From: JAOSJT01 sp035362335
GTDB taxonomy: Bacteria; Bacteroidota; Ignavibacteria; SZUA-365
DNA: 64,000 nucleotides
Assembly: GCA_035362335.1 (NCBI GenBank)
Contig: DAOSDL010000009.1
Span: 62,001-126,000, forward strand
Direction of reading: 5' to 3'
Notes under the pieces: generated by a model
Told to the model about the DNA's origin: nothing
Database searches by the model: none
What the model saw: only the letters and a program-made list of their open reading frames with translations
Part shown: positions 37,475 through 46,492 of the stretch, piece by piece
Layout of the letters: the number at the start of each line of letters is the position of its first letter
How positions within the stretch are numbered: the stretch's first letter is position 1
Made by a program: the position numbers and the translations under genes

Positions 37475-38908
37475 ATGACCGACAAGCTTACCGTTCGCTT
37501 CGCTCCGAGTCCCACCGGCTATCTGCATGTGGGGGGAGCGCGCACCGCGATTTTCAACTGGCTGTACGCGCGCAGCGCGGGTGGCCGCTTTCTTCTCCGC
37601 ATCGAGGACACCGACCGCCAGCGCTCGAGCGAGGAAATGACGCGCGAGATACTCAACGGCCTACGCTGGCTGGGACTTGATTGGGATGAGGAGCCCGTGT
37701 TGCAATCGACGCGTGTCGAACGGCATCGCGAAGAATGCTTGCGACTGCTCGAACAGGGCCGTGCGTACTGGTGCTACTGTTCGCAGGAGCAGCTCGACGA
37801 GAAACGCTCTGCCGCGGAGGCGGCAGGTGGTGCGTTCCTGTACGACCGTCACTGCCGCAATCTTTCGGAGGAGGACCGTGCCGCAAAGGATGCCGCCGGC
37901 GCGGGCAAGGTACTGCGCTTCCGCGTTCCCGACGGACACACCACGTTCTCGGACATCGTGCACGATGAGACATCATTCAACAATGACGAAATCGATGATT
38001 TCGTACTGCTCCGGTCCGACGGCACCCCGACGTATATGGTGGCGGTTGTTGTGGACGACCATGACATGGGCGTGACGCACGTGTTGCGCGGCGACGACCA
38101 TCTCTCCAACACCCCGAAGCAGCTGCTGTTGTATCACGCGTTCGACTACGAAGCCCCTGTGTTCGGACATCTGCCCCTCATTCTTGGTGCGGATAAAAAG
38201 CGCCTGTCGAAGCGCCACGGCGCAACCTCGCTTGGAGAGTTTCAGCAGCAGGGCTTTCTTCCCGAAGCGATGTTCAATTTCCTCGCCCTTCTCGGCTGGT
38301 CACCCGGCGACGACCGCGAACTCATGTCGCGCAACGAGTTGGTGCAGGCCTTTGATGTGCGGCGCATTCTCAAGAAAAGCTCGGTGTTCGACGAGGACAA
38401 ATTGCGCTGGATGAACGGACAACATATCCGCCTTCTCGATGAGGAGACCTTGCTCGAACGCGTTCTGCCGTTCCGCCCTCAGGCAAAGAGCGAGGTGGAC
38501 GAGGCACGACTCCGCCCCATCCTCACGCTGTTGCGCGAGCGCATGATTGTACTCCCCGATTTCTTCACTGCGGGCCAGTACTTTTTCGAGGATCCAACGA
38601 CATTCGATGAAGCCGTGGTCGTCAAGCAGTGGAAGGCGCCACTTCCATCTCTCCTGCGGGAGCTTCGTGACGAATTGCGCGCATCCGCATTCGATGCGGC
38701 GAGCCTGGAGGCACTGATCCGGGGTGCCGCCGAAAGGCATGGCATCGGTGCGGGCAAACTCATTCATCCACTGCGACTGGCTCTCACCGGGCAGGGCAAT
38801 TCTCCCAGCCTGTTCGACATGATGGAAGTGCTTGGCAAGGAGACCTGTCTCCGCCGACTCGACCGCGCCTTTGAGGTGCTGGGCATTCCCGACGCCCCCG
38901 TTGTGTGA
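37475..38908 (+). CDS. gltX: Glutamyl-tRNA synthetase
   Basis: 477 residues, class I aminoacyl-tRNA synthetase charging tRNA-Glu. The ATP-binding signatures are FAPSPTGYLHVGGART (HIGH equivalent HVGG) and KRLSKRHG (KMSKS equivalent). The C-terminal helical anticodon-binding domain occupies about 330-477 and is of normal length. A bacterium with one GluRS often also mischarges tRNA-Gln for amidation; whether that applies cannot be seen here. It leads a close cluster with folB (27 bases gap) and folK. Confidence 0.97.
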   Translation: MTDKLTVRFAPSPTGYLHVGGARTAIFNWLYARSAGGRFLLRIEDTDRQRSSEEMTREILNGLRWLGLDWDEEPVLQSTRVERHREECLRLLEQGRAYWCYCSQEQLDEKRSAAEAAGGAFLYDRHCRNLSEEDRAAKDAAGAGKVLRFRVPDGHTTFSDIVHDETSFNNDEIDDFVLLRSDGTPTYMVAVVVDDHDMGVTHVLRGDDHLSNTPKQLLLYHAFDYEAPVFGHLPLILGADKKRLSKRHGATSLGEFQQQGFLPEAMFNFLALLGWSPGDDRELMSRNELVQAFDVRRILKKSSVFDEDKLRWMNGQHIRLLDEETLLERVLPFRPQAKSEVDEARLRPILTLLRERMIVLPDFFTAGQYFFEDPTTFDEAVVVKQWKAPLPSLLRELRDELRASAFDAASLEALIRGAAERHGIGAGKLIHPLRLALTGQGNSPSLFDMMEVLGKETCLRRLDRAFEVLGIPDAPVV

Positions 38909-38935
38909 GAGCACAGTAACGCGTAGTTTGAAAAG

Positions 38936-39304
38936 ATGCGGAATCGACACGTCATACGCCTGCACAACGCCGTTTTTTACGGCTATCACGGCAACCATCA
39001 CGAGGAACGCTTTCTCGGCGGGCGCTTCCATCTCGATGTGGAACTGGAAACCGATTTCAACGCCGCGGCTGAACACGACACGCTTGATAAAACCGTCAAT
39101 TACGACGCGGTATACACGATGGTGCAGGAATTGGTGACGAAGGAATCCTTCAAACTCATCGAAACCATGGCCTCGCGCATCGCGTCCATGTTGCTCGACC
39201 GCTTCGATACAGTATTCGCCGTGCGCGTGCGCGTGCGCAAACCTGGTGTGCCCATCAAGGGTGTCATCGACTTCGTCGAGGTGGAGGTCGATGAACGTCG
39301 CTGA
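38936..39304 (+). CDS. folB: Dihydroneopterin aldolase
   Basis: 122 residues, the tunnelling fold enzyme that cleaves dihydroneopterin to hydroxymethyl-dihydropterin in folate synthesis. Typical are LHNAVFYGYHGNHHEE at the start, NYDAVY in the middle and the end segment VRVRKPGVPIKG-x-x-D-F-V-E-V. It overlaps folK by 14 bases, giving coupled production of consecutive pathway enzymes. Confidence 0.95.
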   Translation: MRNRHVIRLHNAVFYGYHGNHHEERFLGGRFHLDVELETDFNAAAEHDTLDKTVNYDAVYTMVQELVTKESFKLIETMASRIASMLLDRFDTVFAVRVRVRKPGVPIKGVIDFVEVEVDERR

Positions 39305-39806
39305 GCGAAACACGGTGTTTCTTGGATTGGGCTCGAATGTTGGCGACCGGGCGGATGTGCTGCGTAAAGCTGTGGCGGGCATCTCGCAGTTGCCGTGTAC
39401 CACCGTCGGCCGTTGTTCCAGCATCTACGAAACGGAACCCTGGGGCGACAGCGATCAGCCCGCCTTCCTGAATTGCGCGCTGGAGATTACCACCTGTCTG
39501 GATCCGACCGGGTTGCTGACGCGGCTCAAGGATCTGGAAATCCAGCTGGGCCGCGTCCCCACGCGCAAATACGGTCCGCGCGTCCTCGACATCGATATCC
39601 TTGTGTACGGATCGCTTGTGTTGGAGACGGAGGCACTGCGCATTCCGCATCCCATGTTGGGGCAACGCCGTTTCGTTCTCGTACCCCTGGCTGAATTGTG
39701 CGGCGAAGGCCGCTGTCCCCGGGACGGCCGCAGCTTCAATGCATTGCTGGCCGCGTGCGACGATACCGGTCGCATTGAAAAAACACCGCTGATGTTATCA
39801 ACGTAG
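39291..39806 (+). CDS. folK: Hydroxymethyl-dihydropterin pyrophosphokinase
   Basis: 171 residues. It transfers pyrophosphate from ATP to hydroxymethyl-dihydropterin, the step after folB. Seen are LGLGSNVGDR at the start, SSIYETEPWG, QPAFLNCALE, the metal-binding RVLDIDIL and the LRIPHPMLGQRRFVL motif. Start 39291 has GGAGG just upstream and lies inside the end of folB. Confidence 0.96.
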   Translation: MNVAERNTVFLGLGSNVGDRADVLRKAVAGISQLPCTTVGRCSSIYETEPWGDSDQPAFLNCALEITTCLDPTGLLTRLKDLEIQLGRVPTRKYGPRVLDIDILVYGSLVLETEALRIPHPMLGQRRFVLVPLAELCGEGRCPRDGRSFNALLAACDDTGRIEKTPLMLST

Positions 39807-39839
39807 AGGCGTTGAAGCATCGATCAATCGGAGCGCACC

Positions 39840-40499
39840 ATGGAACAGGACGTCCGTTACATTGCGATCGAAGGAGTGATCGGCGCGGGTAAAACCAGTC
39901 TCGCCCGCCTGTTGCACGAGCGACTCGCCGGACAACTCGTGCTCGAGAAATTCGAGGAGAATCCCTTCCTCGCCCGCTTTTATCAGGATCCCGAGCGTTA
40001 CGCGTTCCAGACACAGATTTTCTTTCTACTCTCGCGATACAAGCAGTTGCAGGGGCTCGCCCAGCAGGATCTGTTCTCCGAATATCTTATCACGGATTAC
40101 GTGTTCGAGAAGGACAAGATTTTCGCGCATTTGAATCTTCAGGACGACGAGCTGCATTTATACGATATGCTTGCAGCCAACATGGAGAAGACGCTGGCCA
40201 AGCCCGATCTGGTCGTGTACTTGCAATCGAGTGTCGAGCGATTGATGCAGAACATACGTTCGCGCGGCCGCGAATTCGAACGCAGCATGTCGCGCAAGTA
40301 CATCACCGACCTCAACGACGCCTACAATTACTTTTTCTTCCGTTACAAATCGACACCGCTGCTCATTGTCAATGCCACGGAAATCGATTTTGTGAAGCAC
40401 GAAGATCATCTCGACGAGTTGATCAAAGAGATCACCAAGCCACAGCACGTTGCGGTGGAATATTACACTCCCATGTCCCGTATTTCCCGGGAAGGCTGA
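39840..40499 (+). CDS. Deoxynucleoside kinase
   Basis: 219 residues, dNK/dCK-type P-loop kinase for nucleotide salvage. P-loop GVIGAGKTS (residues 13-21), then FEENPFLARFYQDP, LITDYVFEKDKIFA with the substrate-site residues, and the RGREFERSM LID region. It phosphorylates deoxyadenosine, deoxyguanosine or deoxycytidine; the preference is not evident. GGAG precedes the ATG. Its stop overlaps the following start (TGATG). Confidence 0.92.
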   Translation: MEQDVRYIAIEGVIGAGKTSLARLLHERLAGQLVLEKFEENPFLARFYQDPERYAFQTQIFFLLSRYKQLQGLAQQDLFSEYLITDYVFEKDKIFAHLNLQDDELHLYDMLAANMEKTLAKPDLVVYLQSSVERLMQNIRSRGREFERSMSRKYITDLNDAYNYFFFRYKSTPLLIVNATEIDFVKHEDHLDELIKEITKPQHVAVEYYTPMSRISREG

Positions 40500-40705
40500 T
40501 GATACTGCGCACCATTTTTTACGCCATTTTGTTCTACGCCGTGTACTGGTTCCTGCGGCGTTTCCTCGGCGGGTTTTTCGCCACACCGCAACAGCGGCGT
40601 GGCGCCGCTGGCGGGCGCAACAAGCGATCCTACCAGGGTCGCGCAGTCGACGCAGAGTTCGAGGATTTGGACAATCCACGAAACGATTCCCGCAAGGACG
40701 GCTGA
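40499..40705 (+). CDS. Small single-pass membrane protein, DUF4834-like
   Basis: 68 residues. One N-terminal transmembrane helix (about 3-21) is followed by a basic Gly/Gln/Arg linker and an acidic end (AVDAEFEDLDNP). This order resembles the short DUF4834 proteins of Bacteroidota, which I propose only tentatively. The start overlaps the kinase stop and the next gene begins 5 bases after its stop, so it is a real operon member. Function unknown. Confidence 0.7.
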   Translation: MILRTIFYAILFYAVYWFLRRFLGGFFATPQQRRGAAGGRNKRSYQGRAVDAEFEDLDNPRNDSRKDG

Positions 40706-40709
40706 TACG

Positions 40710-41843
40710 ATGAGCGCGATCGAGAAAGGGTTCAAACGGCTGCTTTTCACGTTGCTGCGTGTATTTGTGCACGTACGCACCGTGGGCACCATCCCGCGAT
40801 CCTCGGTCCGCAACGTTCTTGTCGTGCGGCAGCACAATCAGCTCGGCGATATGCTCTGCGCCGTGCCGTTGTTCAGGGCATTGCGTCACACCTATCCCGA
40901 AGCCCGGATAGTGTTACTCGCGCGGCCATTGAACAGCGAAATCCTTCGTGGTTCACCATTTCTCGACGAAATCATCGTCTACGACAAAAGGAAGTTTTTG
41001 CAATCACCCCTGCAAGTACTGCGTTTCGGCCGCGCGTTGAGACGCAGGAATTTCGACCTCGTGATTACCCCCGCCACTGTTTCCATGTCGGTGACCAGCG
41101 ATTTGCTGGCATTTCTCACGCGCGCTCCGCGACGTATCGGACCCGCGTCGCTCAATGGAAAGAGCAATCTCACCGGGTATCTCTACAATGTTCGCGTGGA
41201 TCTCGACTGGTCGGGTGATCCCGATCGCCACCAGACCTTGCGGAACCTCGATATCGCGTCCATCCTCGTACCCGAGACCGTGTCGCAGGAACTGGAAATC
41301 GGACTGGGAGCGGAGGAATTGGAGAGTGGACGAGAGCGGCTGGCAGACAAGCGCGGCCGTCGAACGCTGGTCATCGGCTTCCACCCCGGCGCCGCGAAAA
41401 TACCCAATCGATGGGATGCACTCCGTTTCGCGGAGATTGCCAATCGCTGCGCGGAGATTCATGGCGCCTTCATCGTCATTACGGCTGGACCCGACGACGA
41501 AGAGCCACTGCGCGAGATGACGTTGAACATGCCCAATCAGTGTCTGGTTCTGCACAACGAACCCATCCGCACCGTGGCCGCTGCCATTGCGCAATGCGAT
41601 GTGTTTGTAACAAACGACACCGGCATGATGCACGTAAGTGCCGGCGTGGGCACACCGACGCTTTCACTTTTCGGACCAACGGATCCGCTGCAGTGGGCTC
41701 CTCCTGGTTCAATGCATAGATTCATTCTCGGCCAAGGCGGATCGGTGAATACCATTCCTGTAGAGAAAGTGTGGGATGTTCTGTCGCACATCCTTGCGCA
41801 ATTGCATGCCGCGGGTCGGCTCGCCACCACCGCTGTTGAATAA
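40710..41843 (+). CDS. Glycosyltransferase family 9 (heptosyltransferase-like)
   Basis: 377 residues, GT-B fold. The N-terminal domain carries VLVVRQHNQLGDMLCAVPLFRAL, typical of GT9; the C-terminal domain has the nucleotide-sugar segment FHPGAAKIPNRW, then NDTGMMHVSAGVGTPTLSLFGPTDP. It likely adds a heptose or related sugar to a lipopolysaccharide core or other surface glycan at the inner membrane. ATG 40710 is five bases after the previous stop; upstream frame is open but reads within the preceding gene. Confidence 0.93.
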   Translation: MSAIEKGFKRLLFTLLRVFVHVRTVGTIPRSSVRNVLVVRQHNQLGDMLCAVPLFRALRHTYPEARIVLLARPLNSEILRGSPFLDEIIVYDKRKFLQSPLQVLRFGRALRRRNFDLVITPATVSMSVTSDLLAFLTRAPRRIGPASLNGKSNLTGYLYNVRVDLDWSGDPDRHQTLRNLDIASILVPETVSQELEIGLGAEELESGRERLADKRGRRTLVIGFHPGAAKIPNRWDALRFAEIANRCAEIHGAFIVITAGPDDEEPLREMTLNMPNQCLVLHNEPIRTVAAAIAQCDVFVTNDTGMMHVSAGVGTPTLSLFGPTDPLQWAPPGSMHRFILGQGGSVNTIPVEKVWDVLSHILAQLHAAGRLATTAVE

Positions 41844-41874
41844 CACGAACCCACGGATCGAGAGGATACGCACC

Positions 41875-43449
41875 ATGCCCAACAGCATTCGTCGTCTCGC
41901 TGCCATCGATCTTGGCACAAATTCCTTCCACCTCGTCATCGCCGATGTGAAGTCCAACGGCAAGTTCACTGTGGTGGGCAAGGACAAGGAAGTGGTGCGT
42001 CTGGGCGAAGGATTCAACGACATGAAGCATCTCAGCGAGGAAGCCATGCAGCGCGCCATCGATACGCTGCATCGTTTCCAGCTCATCGCCCAGAGCCAGA
42101 ATGCGCCGGTACGGGCAATCGCCACCAGTGCTGTACGTGAAGCACTGAACCAGCAGGAGTTCATCGAGCGCGTACGCCGTGAATTGGGAATGGAAATCGA
42201 AGTTGTGAGCGGCTTCGAAGAGGCGCGGCTTATCTATCTTGGTGTATTGCAGGCGCTTCCGGTATATGACAGAAGCATGCTGCTCGTGGATATCGGAGGC
42301 GGTAGTACGGAATTTCTGGTGGGCCGTGCGGGGAAGGTGGATTACGCCAACAGCCTCAAACTCGGCGCAGTCCGTCTTACGCAGCGTTTTTTCTCCTCGC
42401 CCACACTGCGTCCCAAAGACATTGCCGCATGCCGCGAGCATCTTGCAGGCGCGCTCAATCCGATCGCGCGCGCGATGCGGGGCCGGAACATCGAGCTGGC
42501 GGTGGGTTCCTCGGGAACAATTCTCAACACCGCGGTGATGATACTCGCCTCCAAAGGAACGTTACCTCCGACCGAAGAAACGAACAACCTCACCATCACG
42601 TCGCGCGATCTTCACACCATCGTAGCGAATGTATTGGAGGCGCGCTCGGTCGAGCGGCGTGGCGCGATACCCGGCATGGATCCAGCACGCGCGGATATTA
42701 TCGTGGCAGGCGTCCTGATTCTCGAGCAAATATTCGAACAACTCGGCCTGCGCAGCATGGTGACGTCCAAGTACGCCCTTCGTGAAGGCATACTTCTGGA
42801 CACATTGCATAAAATCGCCGGCGAGGAGCGCTCGGTGGCACATCTCACAGACATCCGGCGGGCCAGTGTCGTGCACCTGATGGAAGCAGGCCGCGTGGAA
42901 CAACGTCATGCGCACACAGTGCGCCGTTACGCCATGCATCTTTTCGATCAACTCCGCGAAGTGCACATGCTGGGCAACGCCGAGAGGGAGTATCTGGAAG
43001 CCGCTTCCCTTCTGCATGACATCGGATATCACATCTCACACTCCGAACATCACAAGCACAGTTACTACCTCATTCGCCATAGTGAAATGTTGGGATTCAC
43101 CGATCGGGAGATCGAGATCATCGCCAACATCGCTCGTTACCATCGCAAAAGCCACCCCAAGCTGAAGCACGAAGGTTTTCCGCGACTCAAGGACGAAGAC
43201 CGACGCATTGTGAGCGTGCTTGCGGGCATACTCCGCGTTGCCGATGGGCTTGACCGTCGACATCAGGATGTGTTTTCTGTCCTACGCTGCCGGCTCGAAC
43301 GCGCGACGCTACACATCGACCTCACCTTGCGCAAGGATTGCGACACGAGCATTGAGCTGTGGGGTGCCGACAGGCGTAAGAAGCTGCTCGAAGAAGCGCT
43401 TGGCATTTCGGTGCGTCTCGATGTACTCTCCTCCGCTGCGGCTGCCTAG
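41875..43449 (+). CDS. ppx: Ppx/GppA exopolyphosphatase-type phosphatase
   Basis: 524 residues. Two ASKHA-fold domains with the phosphate loops AIDLGTNSFHLVI near the start and VDIGGGSTEFLVG near 140, and the conserved SAVREA segment between; the C-terminal part is an HD-type domain (LLHDIGYHI then HHKHSYYLI). It hydrolyses polyphosphate or pppGpp, tuning phosphate storage and the stringent response; which substrate dominates is not visible. GAGAGGA precedes the ATG. Last gene of the gltX-led cluster, 31 bases after GT9. Confidence 0.94.
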   Translation: MPNSIRRLAAIDLGTNSFHLVIADVKSNGKFTVVGKDKEVVRLGEGFNDMKHLSEEAMQRAIDTLHRFQLIAQSQNAPVRAIATSAVREALNQQEFIERVRRELGMEIEVVSGFEEARLIYLGVLQALPVYDRSMLLVDIGGGSTEFLVGRAGKVDYANSLKLGAVRLTQRFFSSPTLRPKDIAACREHLAGALNPIARAMRGRNIELAVGSSGTILNTAVMILASKGTLPPTEETNNLTITSRDLHTIVANVLEARSVERRGAIPGMDPARADIIVAGVLILEQIFEQLGLRSMVTSKYALREGILLDTLHKIAGEERSVAHLTDIRRASVVHLMEAGRVEQRHAHTVRRYAMHLFDQLREVHMLGNAEREYLEAASLLHDIGYHISHSEHHKHSYYLIRHSEMLGFTDREIEIIANIARYHRKSHPKLKHEGFPRLKDEDRRIVSVLAGILRVADGLDRRHQDVFSVLRCRLERATLHIDLTLRKDCDTSIELWGADRRKKLLEEALGISVRLDVLSSAAAA

Positions 43450-43605
43450 CGCGGACGCCTATCGCGAGAATGTTCGTAGACGCGGGACGACAGGACGAAG
43501 CGGCATTTGTCGCACGCCGAGGGGTACCCGGGAAACGCATTGCGGATCCCAGGCAGTAGTTGTAGGTTTCCTTTTCATATAGCTTCATTCATTGGTAGGG
43601 AGCCG

Positions 43606-44406
43606 ATGGAGTGGAAGATGACGCGTGATGGAAAACTGAGTTTTGACCGATTACAAACCCACGATTATTCCGAGCCGGGGACTTACCATCTCGTATTGCC
43701 TGTGCGCGAGAGTTCGCCACCACTGGGACATTATCGCGGCGGAATTCTGCGACTAAACGAGTACGGCGAAGCCTTTCTCGACTTTATCGGCAATGCGCAA
43801 CAGCGTCAACCACATGTCCGGGTGGACGCGCTGAACATCCTTCCCATGGCTGTGGTTCTGGTCGTGACGATATTGTCGCGTCGAAGCATCATTCGTCGTG
43901 TGGCGCGTCGCATGCTGGGGCGATTGTACCATCGTCGCACCATGATGATTCCGATGTTCGTCGGGCAGTTGAAAATGACCAGCGCTCGACGCATCAACGC
44001 GTTACGCGGCGTGCGCGACACATCGTACTGGACCATCGGCTATATGGATCGCGTGGTGTGGGATCCGGAGGAAATCGCGCGGCTCGTTGATGAAGTGGGG
44101 CGCGATTTCCTGCACGTGGGCTTGTCCGATGAACGTTGCGCGGAGGTTGCCTCCCGGATGTACGGTGTGGCGGATGGTGATTTCCTTCCGGAGCACCTCG
44201 CGCTTGATTTGGAACGTCCACTGGACAGCATGCTGTTGGGTCGTGCGTATCTGCTGTTGAGCCGTTTGCTGCGTCCGCTGCCGATGGAGGAGTCGGACAT
44301 GGTACCGGAGCGAGGTGGCACGTCCCGGGGCGGAACCGGCGGATCATATTTCAGATGTTTGGGTCCGGGATTAGAGTTGCCCGGCAATCGGGAGAAGAAT
44401 ACGTAA
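43606..44406 (+). CDS. Hypothetical protein
   Basis: 266 residues, family not recognised. It begins with hydrophilic beta-like segments (HYRGGILRLNEYGEAFLDFIG, vaguely PqqD-like), has one hydrophobic stretch near 75-90 (LPMAVVLVVTIL) followed by a strongly basic patch (RRSIIRRVARRMLGRLYHRR), then a helical half and a Gly/Arg/Ser-rich tail. The ATG at 43606 has GGGAG 4 bases ahead; an alternative ATG is at 43618. It lies 156 bases after ppx and could be its own unit. The gap of about 500 bases downstream belongs to the asnS leader. Confidence 0.6.
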   Translation: MEWKMTRDGKLSFDRLQTHDYSEPGTYHLVLPVRESSPPLGHYRGGILRLNEYGEAFLDFIGNAQQRQPHVRVDALNILPMAVVLVVTILSRRSIIRRVARRMLGRLYHRRTMMIPMFVGQLKMTSARRINALRGVRDTSYWTIGYMDRVVWDPEEIARLVDEVGRDFLHVGLSDERCAEVASRMYGVADGDFLPEHLALDLERPLDSMLLGRAYLLLSRLLRPLPMEESDMVPERGGTSRGGTGGSYFRCLGPGLELPGNREKNT

Positions 44407-44584
44407 CGGTGGAGTACCGCGCAGTGTGAGCGTGGGGAGATCCGGGATGTCGGAGGGGCGTCGAGCGGAGGGGTGGGGTGCGGGGGTTTCACTGCGAGTA
44501 ATGGATCGCGAGGTCCGATATTGGTCTTGACGCTGCCTCGCAACGTCGATCAGAAGGCCGGGACGATCGCGAACGCCTCCAGAG

Positions 44585-44770
44585 GAGGCCTTGGTTGATT
44601 CATGAATCTACCGAGTCCCCGGACCCCGCAAATTTCCGACCAGTCACGAGGCCCCATAGTGCCTCCGCAGGTTCATGATTCCACCGATCGCCGCCCCCCT
44701 CTTTTTCCTGCCTGTTACAGAACCCCACAGGGTGCCTCGGCTGATTCATGAATCAACCTTCCGCCATACC
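44585..44770. repeat. Three-copy 73-bp tandem repeat with GATTCATGAATC palindrome
   Basis: The 499 bases between the hypothetical gene and asnS contain no gene. In it, GATTCATGAATC occurs at 44597-44608, a diverged copy at 44670-44681 and again exactly at 44743-44754, a constant 73-base step. Flanks align as well (TGCCTC before copies 2 and 3, GCCTTG before copy 1; ACC after the core; TTTCC...CCCCA between). The palindromic core looks like an operator for a dimeric regulator; alternatively the array is an RNA leader. The first part of the gap (44407-44580) is G-rich with nothing recognised. Confidence 0.65.
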
Positions 44771-44905
44771 CTTACAAAATTAACGCACATCTCGCCATCC
44801 TCGGCCCATGCTTTCACCTACCGACGCCCACCTACCACTACCCCATTTCCCCACCTCACCGCTTTTCCCTATCTTATGTTTTTGTCCCACAACGCTCTGC
44901 CCATC

Positions 44906-46408
44906 ATGGTCGACGTCTATATCGAAGATCTTCACGCCCACGTCGGGAAAATCGTCACACTCAAAGGATGGCTCTATAACAGCCGATCCAGCGGGAAAAT
45001 CGTATTCCTTATCATACGCGACGGAACCGGCATCTGCCAGTGCGTGGTTACTTCCGACAGTGTCGCCGCAGATGACTTCGAACACGCGCGCGCATTGACC
45101 CAGGAATCCTCGTTCACTATCACCGGTACCGTGCGCGCGGATGATCGCGCGCCCGGCGGATTCGAACTCGATGCCACATCGGTGCGCGTGGTGGCGCTTG
45201 CGCACGACTACCCGATCACGCCCAAAGAACACGGCGTAGACTTCCTTGCCGACCGACGCCATCTGTGGATTCGTTCGCGCAAACAGGCCGCAATCCTTCG
45301 CATCCGCCATACCATTATCAAAGCCATCCGCAATTTCTTCGACGAGCGCGGCTTCATACTTTTCGATGCACCCATCCTCACCCCCAACGCGGTCGAAGGT
45401 ACCTCCACCTTGTTCGAAACCGAGTACTTCGATCTCGGCAAGGCTTACCTCACGCAATCCGGCCAGCTCTACGGCGAAGCTGGCGCCATGGCTCTTGGTC
45501 GCATCTATGTGTTCGGCCCCACCTTCCGTGCGGAAAAATCCAAAACCCGCCGCCACCTCACAGAATTCTGGATGGTCGAGCCCGAAATGGCCTGGTACGA
45601 TCTCGACGACAACATGCGCCTCGCCGAGGATTTCATTTCCCATATCGTGCAAACTGTACTCAACGAACGCGCAACCGAACTCGAAGCTCTCGAGCGCGAC
45701 ACCACCGCACTGAAAAATGTGCTTCCACCCTTTCCACGGCTGTCCTACGACGACGCTGTCGCGATGCTTCGCAGCGAGGAGACCGCAAAACGCATCGAAG
45801 CGAAAATCACTGCACTCGATACGGAACTGCTCGCCCTGCGCGCTGAGCTTGAGGAAAATCGCAAGCAATACTCCCAGGTCAAGGAACACATCCGCCGTCG
45901 CCTCGACACACGGGAAATTCAGATCAATGCGCGCATTGATGAGATAGAGGAAATGCTCCGCAACCTCCCGAAGTGGAAGGAATCCGCAGCCAACTTCACG
46001 CATGGAAATGATCTCGGTGGCAGCGATGAAACGGTGCTCACCTGGTATTTCGATAAACCCGTCATTGTGCATCGATACCCCTCCGCGGTCAAGGCGTTCT
46101 ATATGAAACGCGACCCGCAGGACGAGAGCAAGGCGCTCGCGATGGATGTGCTCGCCCCCGAAGGTTATGGCGAAATCATTGGCGGAAGCCAGCGTGAGGA
46201 CAACCTCGACTATTTGCTCGAGCGTATCCGTGAACACAATCTCCCGGAAGAAGTGTTCGAGTGGTTCCTCGATCTCCGTCGCTACGGATCCGTCCCGCAC
46301 TCCGGTTTTGGTCTTGGTGTGGAACGCACCGTGGCTTGGATTTGCGGGCTGGAGCATATCCGCGAAACCATTCCCTTCCCGCGAATGATTCACCGCAATC
46401 GTCCCTGA
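44906..46408 (+). CDS. asnS: Asparaginyl-tRNA synthetase with coiled-coil insertion
   Basis: 500 residues, class IIb synthetase attaching Asn to tRNA-Asn. An OB anticodon-binding domain (1-115, with VTLKGWLYNSR) is followed by the catalytic core: motif 2 FRAEKSKTRRHLTEFWMVEPEMA and motif 3 GFGLGVERTVAW. Between them, at about 288-366, lies an extra charged helical segment (E-T-A-K-R-I-E-A-K..., many Glu/Lys/Arg heptads) predicted as a coiled coil, making the protein some 35-70 residues longer than the usual 430-465. Start 44906 is set by the conserved MVDVYIEDL; in-frame ATG at 44876 is possible, and no clear Shine-Dalgarno is visible for either. Confidence 0.95.
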   Translation: MVDVYIEDLHAHVGKIVTLKGWLYNSRSSGKIVFLIIRDGTGICQCVVTSDSVAADDFEHARALTQESSFTITGTVRADDRAPGGFELDATSVRVVALAHDYPITPKEHGVDFLADRRHLWIRSRKQAAILRIRHTIIKAIRNFFDERGFILFDAPILTPNAVEGTSTLFETEYFDLGKAYLTQSGQLYGEAGAMALGRIYVFGPTFRAEKSKTRRHLTEFWMVEPEMAWYDLDDNMRLAEDFISHIVQTVLNERATELEALERDTTALKNVLPPFPRLSYDDAVAMLRSEETAKRIEAKITALDTELLALRAELEENRKQYSQVKEHIRRRLDTREIQINARIDEIEEMLRNLPKWKESAANFTHGNDLGGSDETVLTWYFDKPVIVHRYPSAVKAFYMKRDPQDESKALAMDVLAPEGYGEIIGGSQREDNLDYLLERIREHNLPEEVFEWFLDLRRYGSVPHSGFGLGVERTVAWICGLEHIRETIPFPRMIHRNRP

Positions 46409-46434
46409 CGAAACTGCCAGCTACTGGAATGCAG

Positions 46435-46460
46435 AAGGGCGCGGTCTATTCCGCGCCCTT
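46435..46460. terminator. Bidirectional intrinsic terminator
   Basis: A perfect 10-bp stem (AAGGGCGCGG with CCGCGCCCTT) around TCTATT, with T-rich sequence after it on the plus strand. It separates asnS from the convergent ars-like cluster. Confidence 0.75.
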
Positions 46461-46492
46461 CCCATTTTCCGCACACTATCGTACAACGCCAT

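Noticed and set aside
43606..44406. PqqD-like domain in the hypothetical protein
   Set aside because: The LRLNEYGEAFLDFIG similarity is short, and the rest of the protein and the neighbourhood do not fit.
44407..44905. T-box riboswitch ahead of asnS
   Set aside because: The conserved AGGGTGGNACCGCG bulge sequence and a terminator/antiterminator pair are absent.
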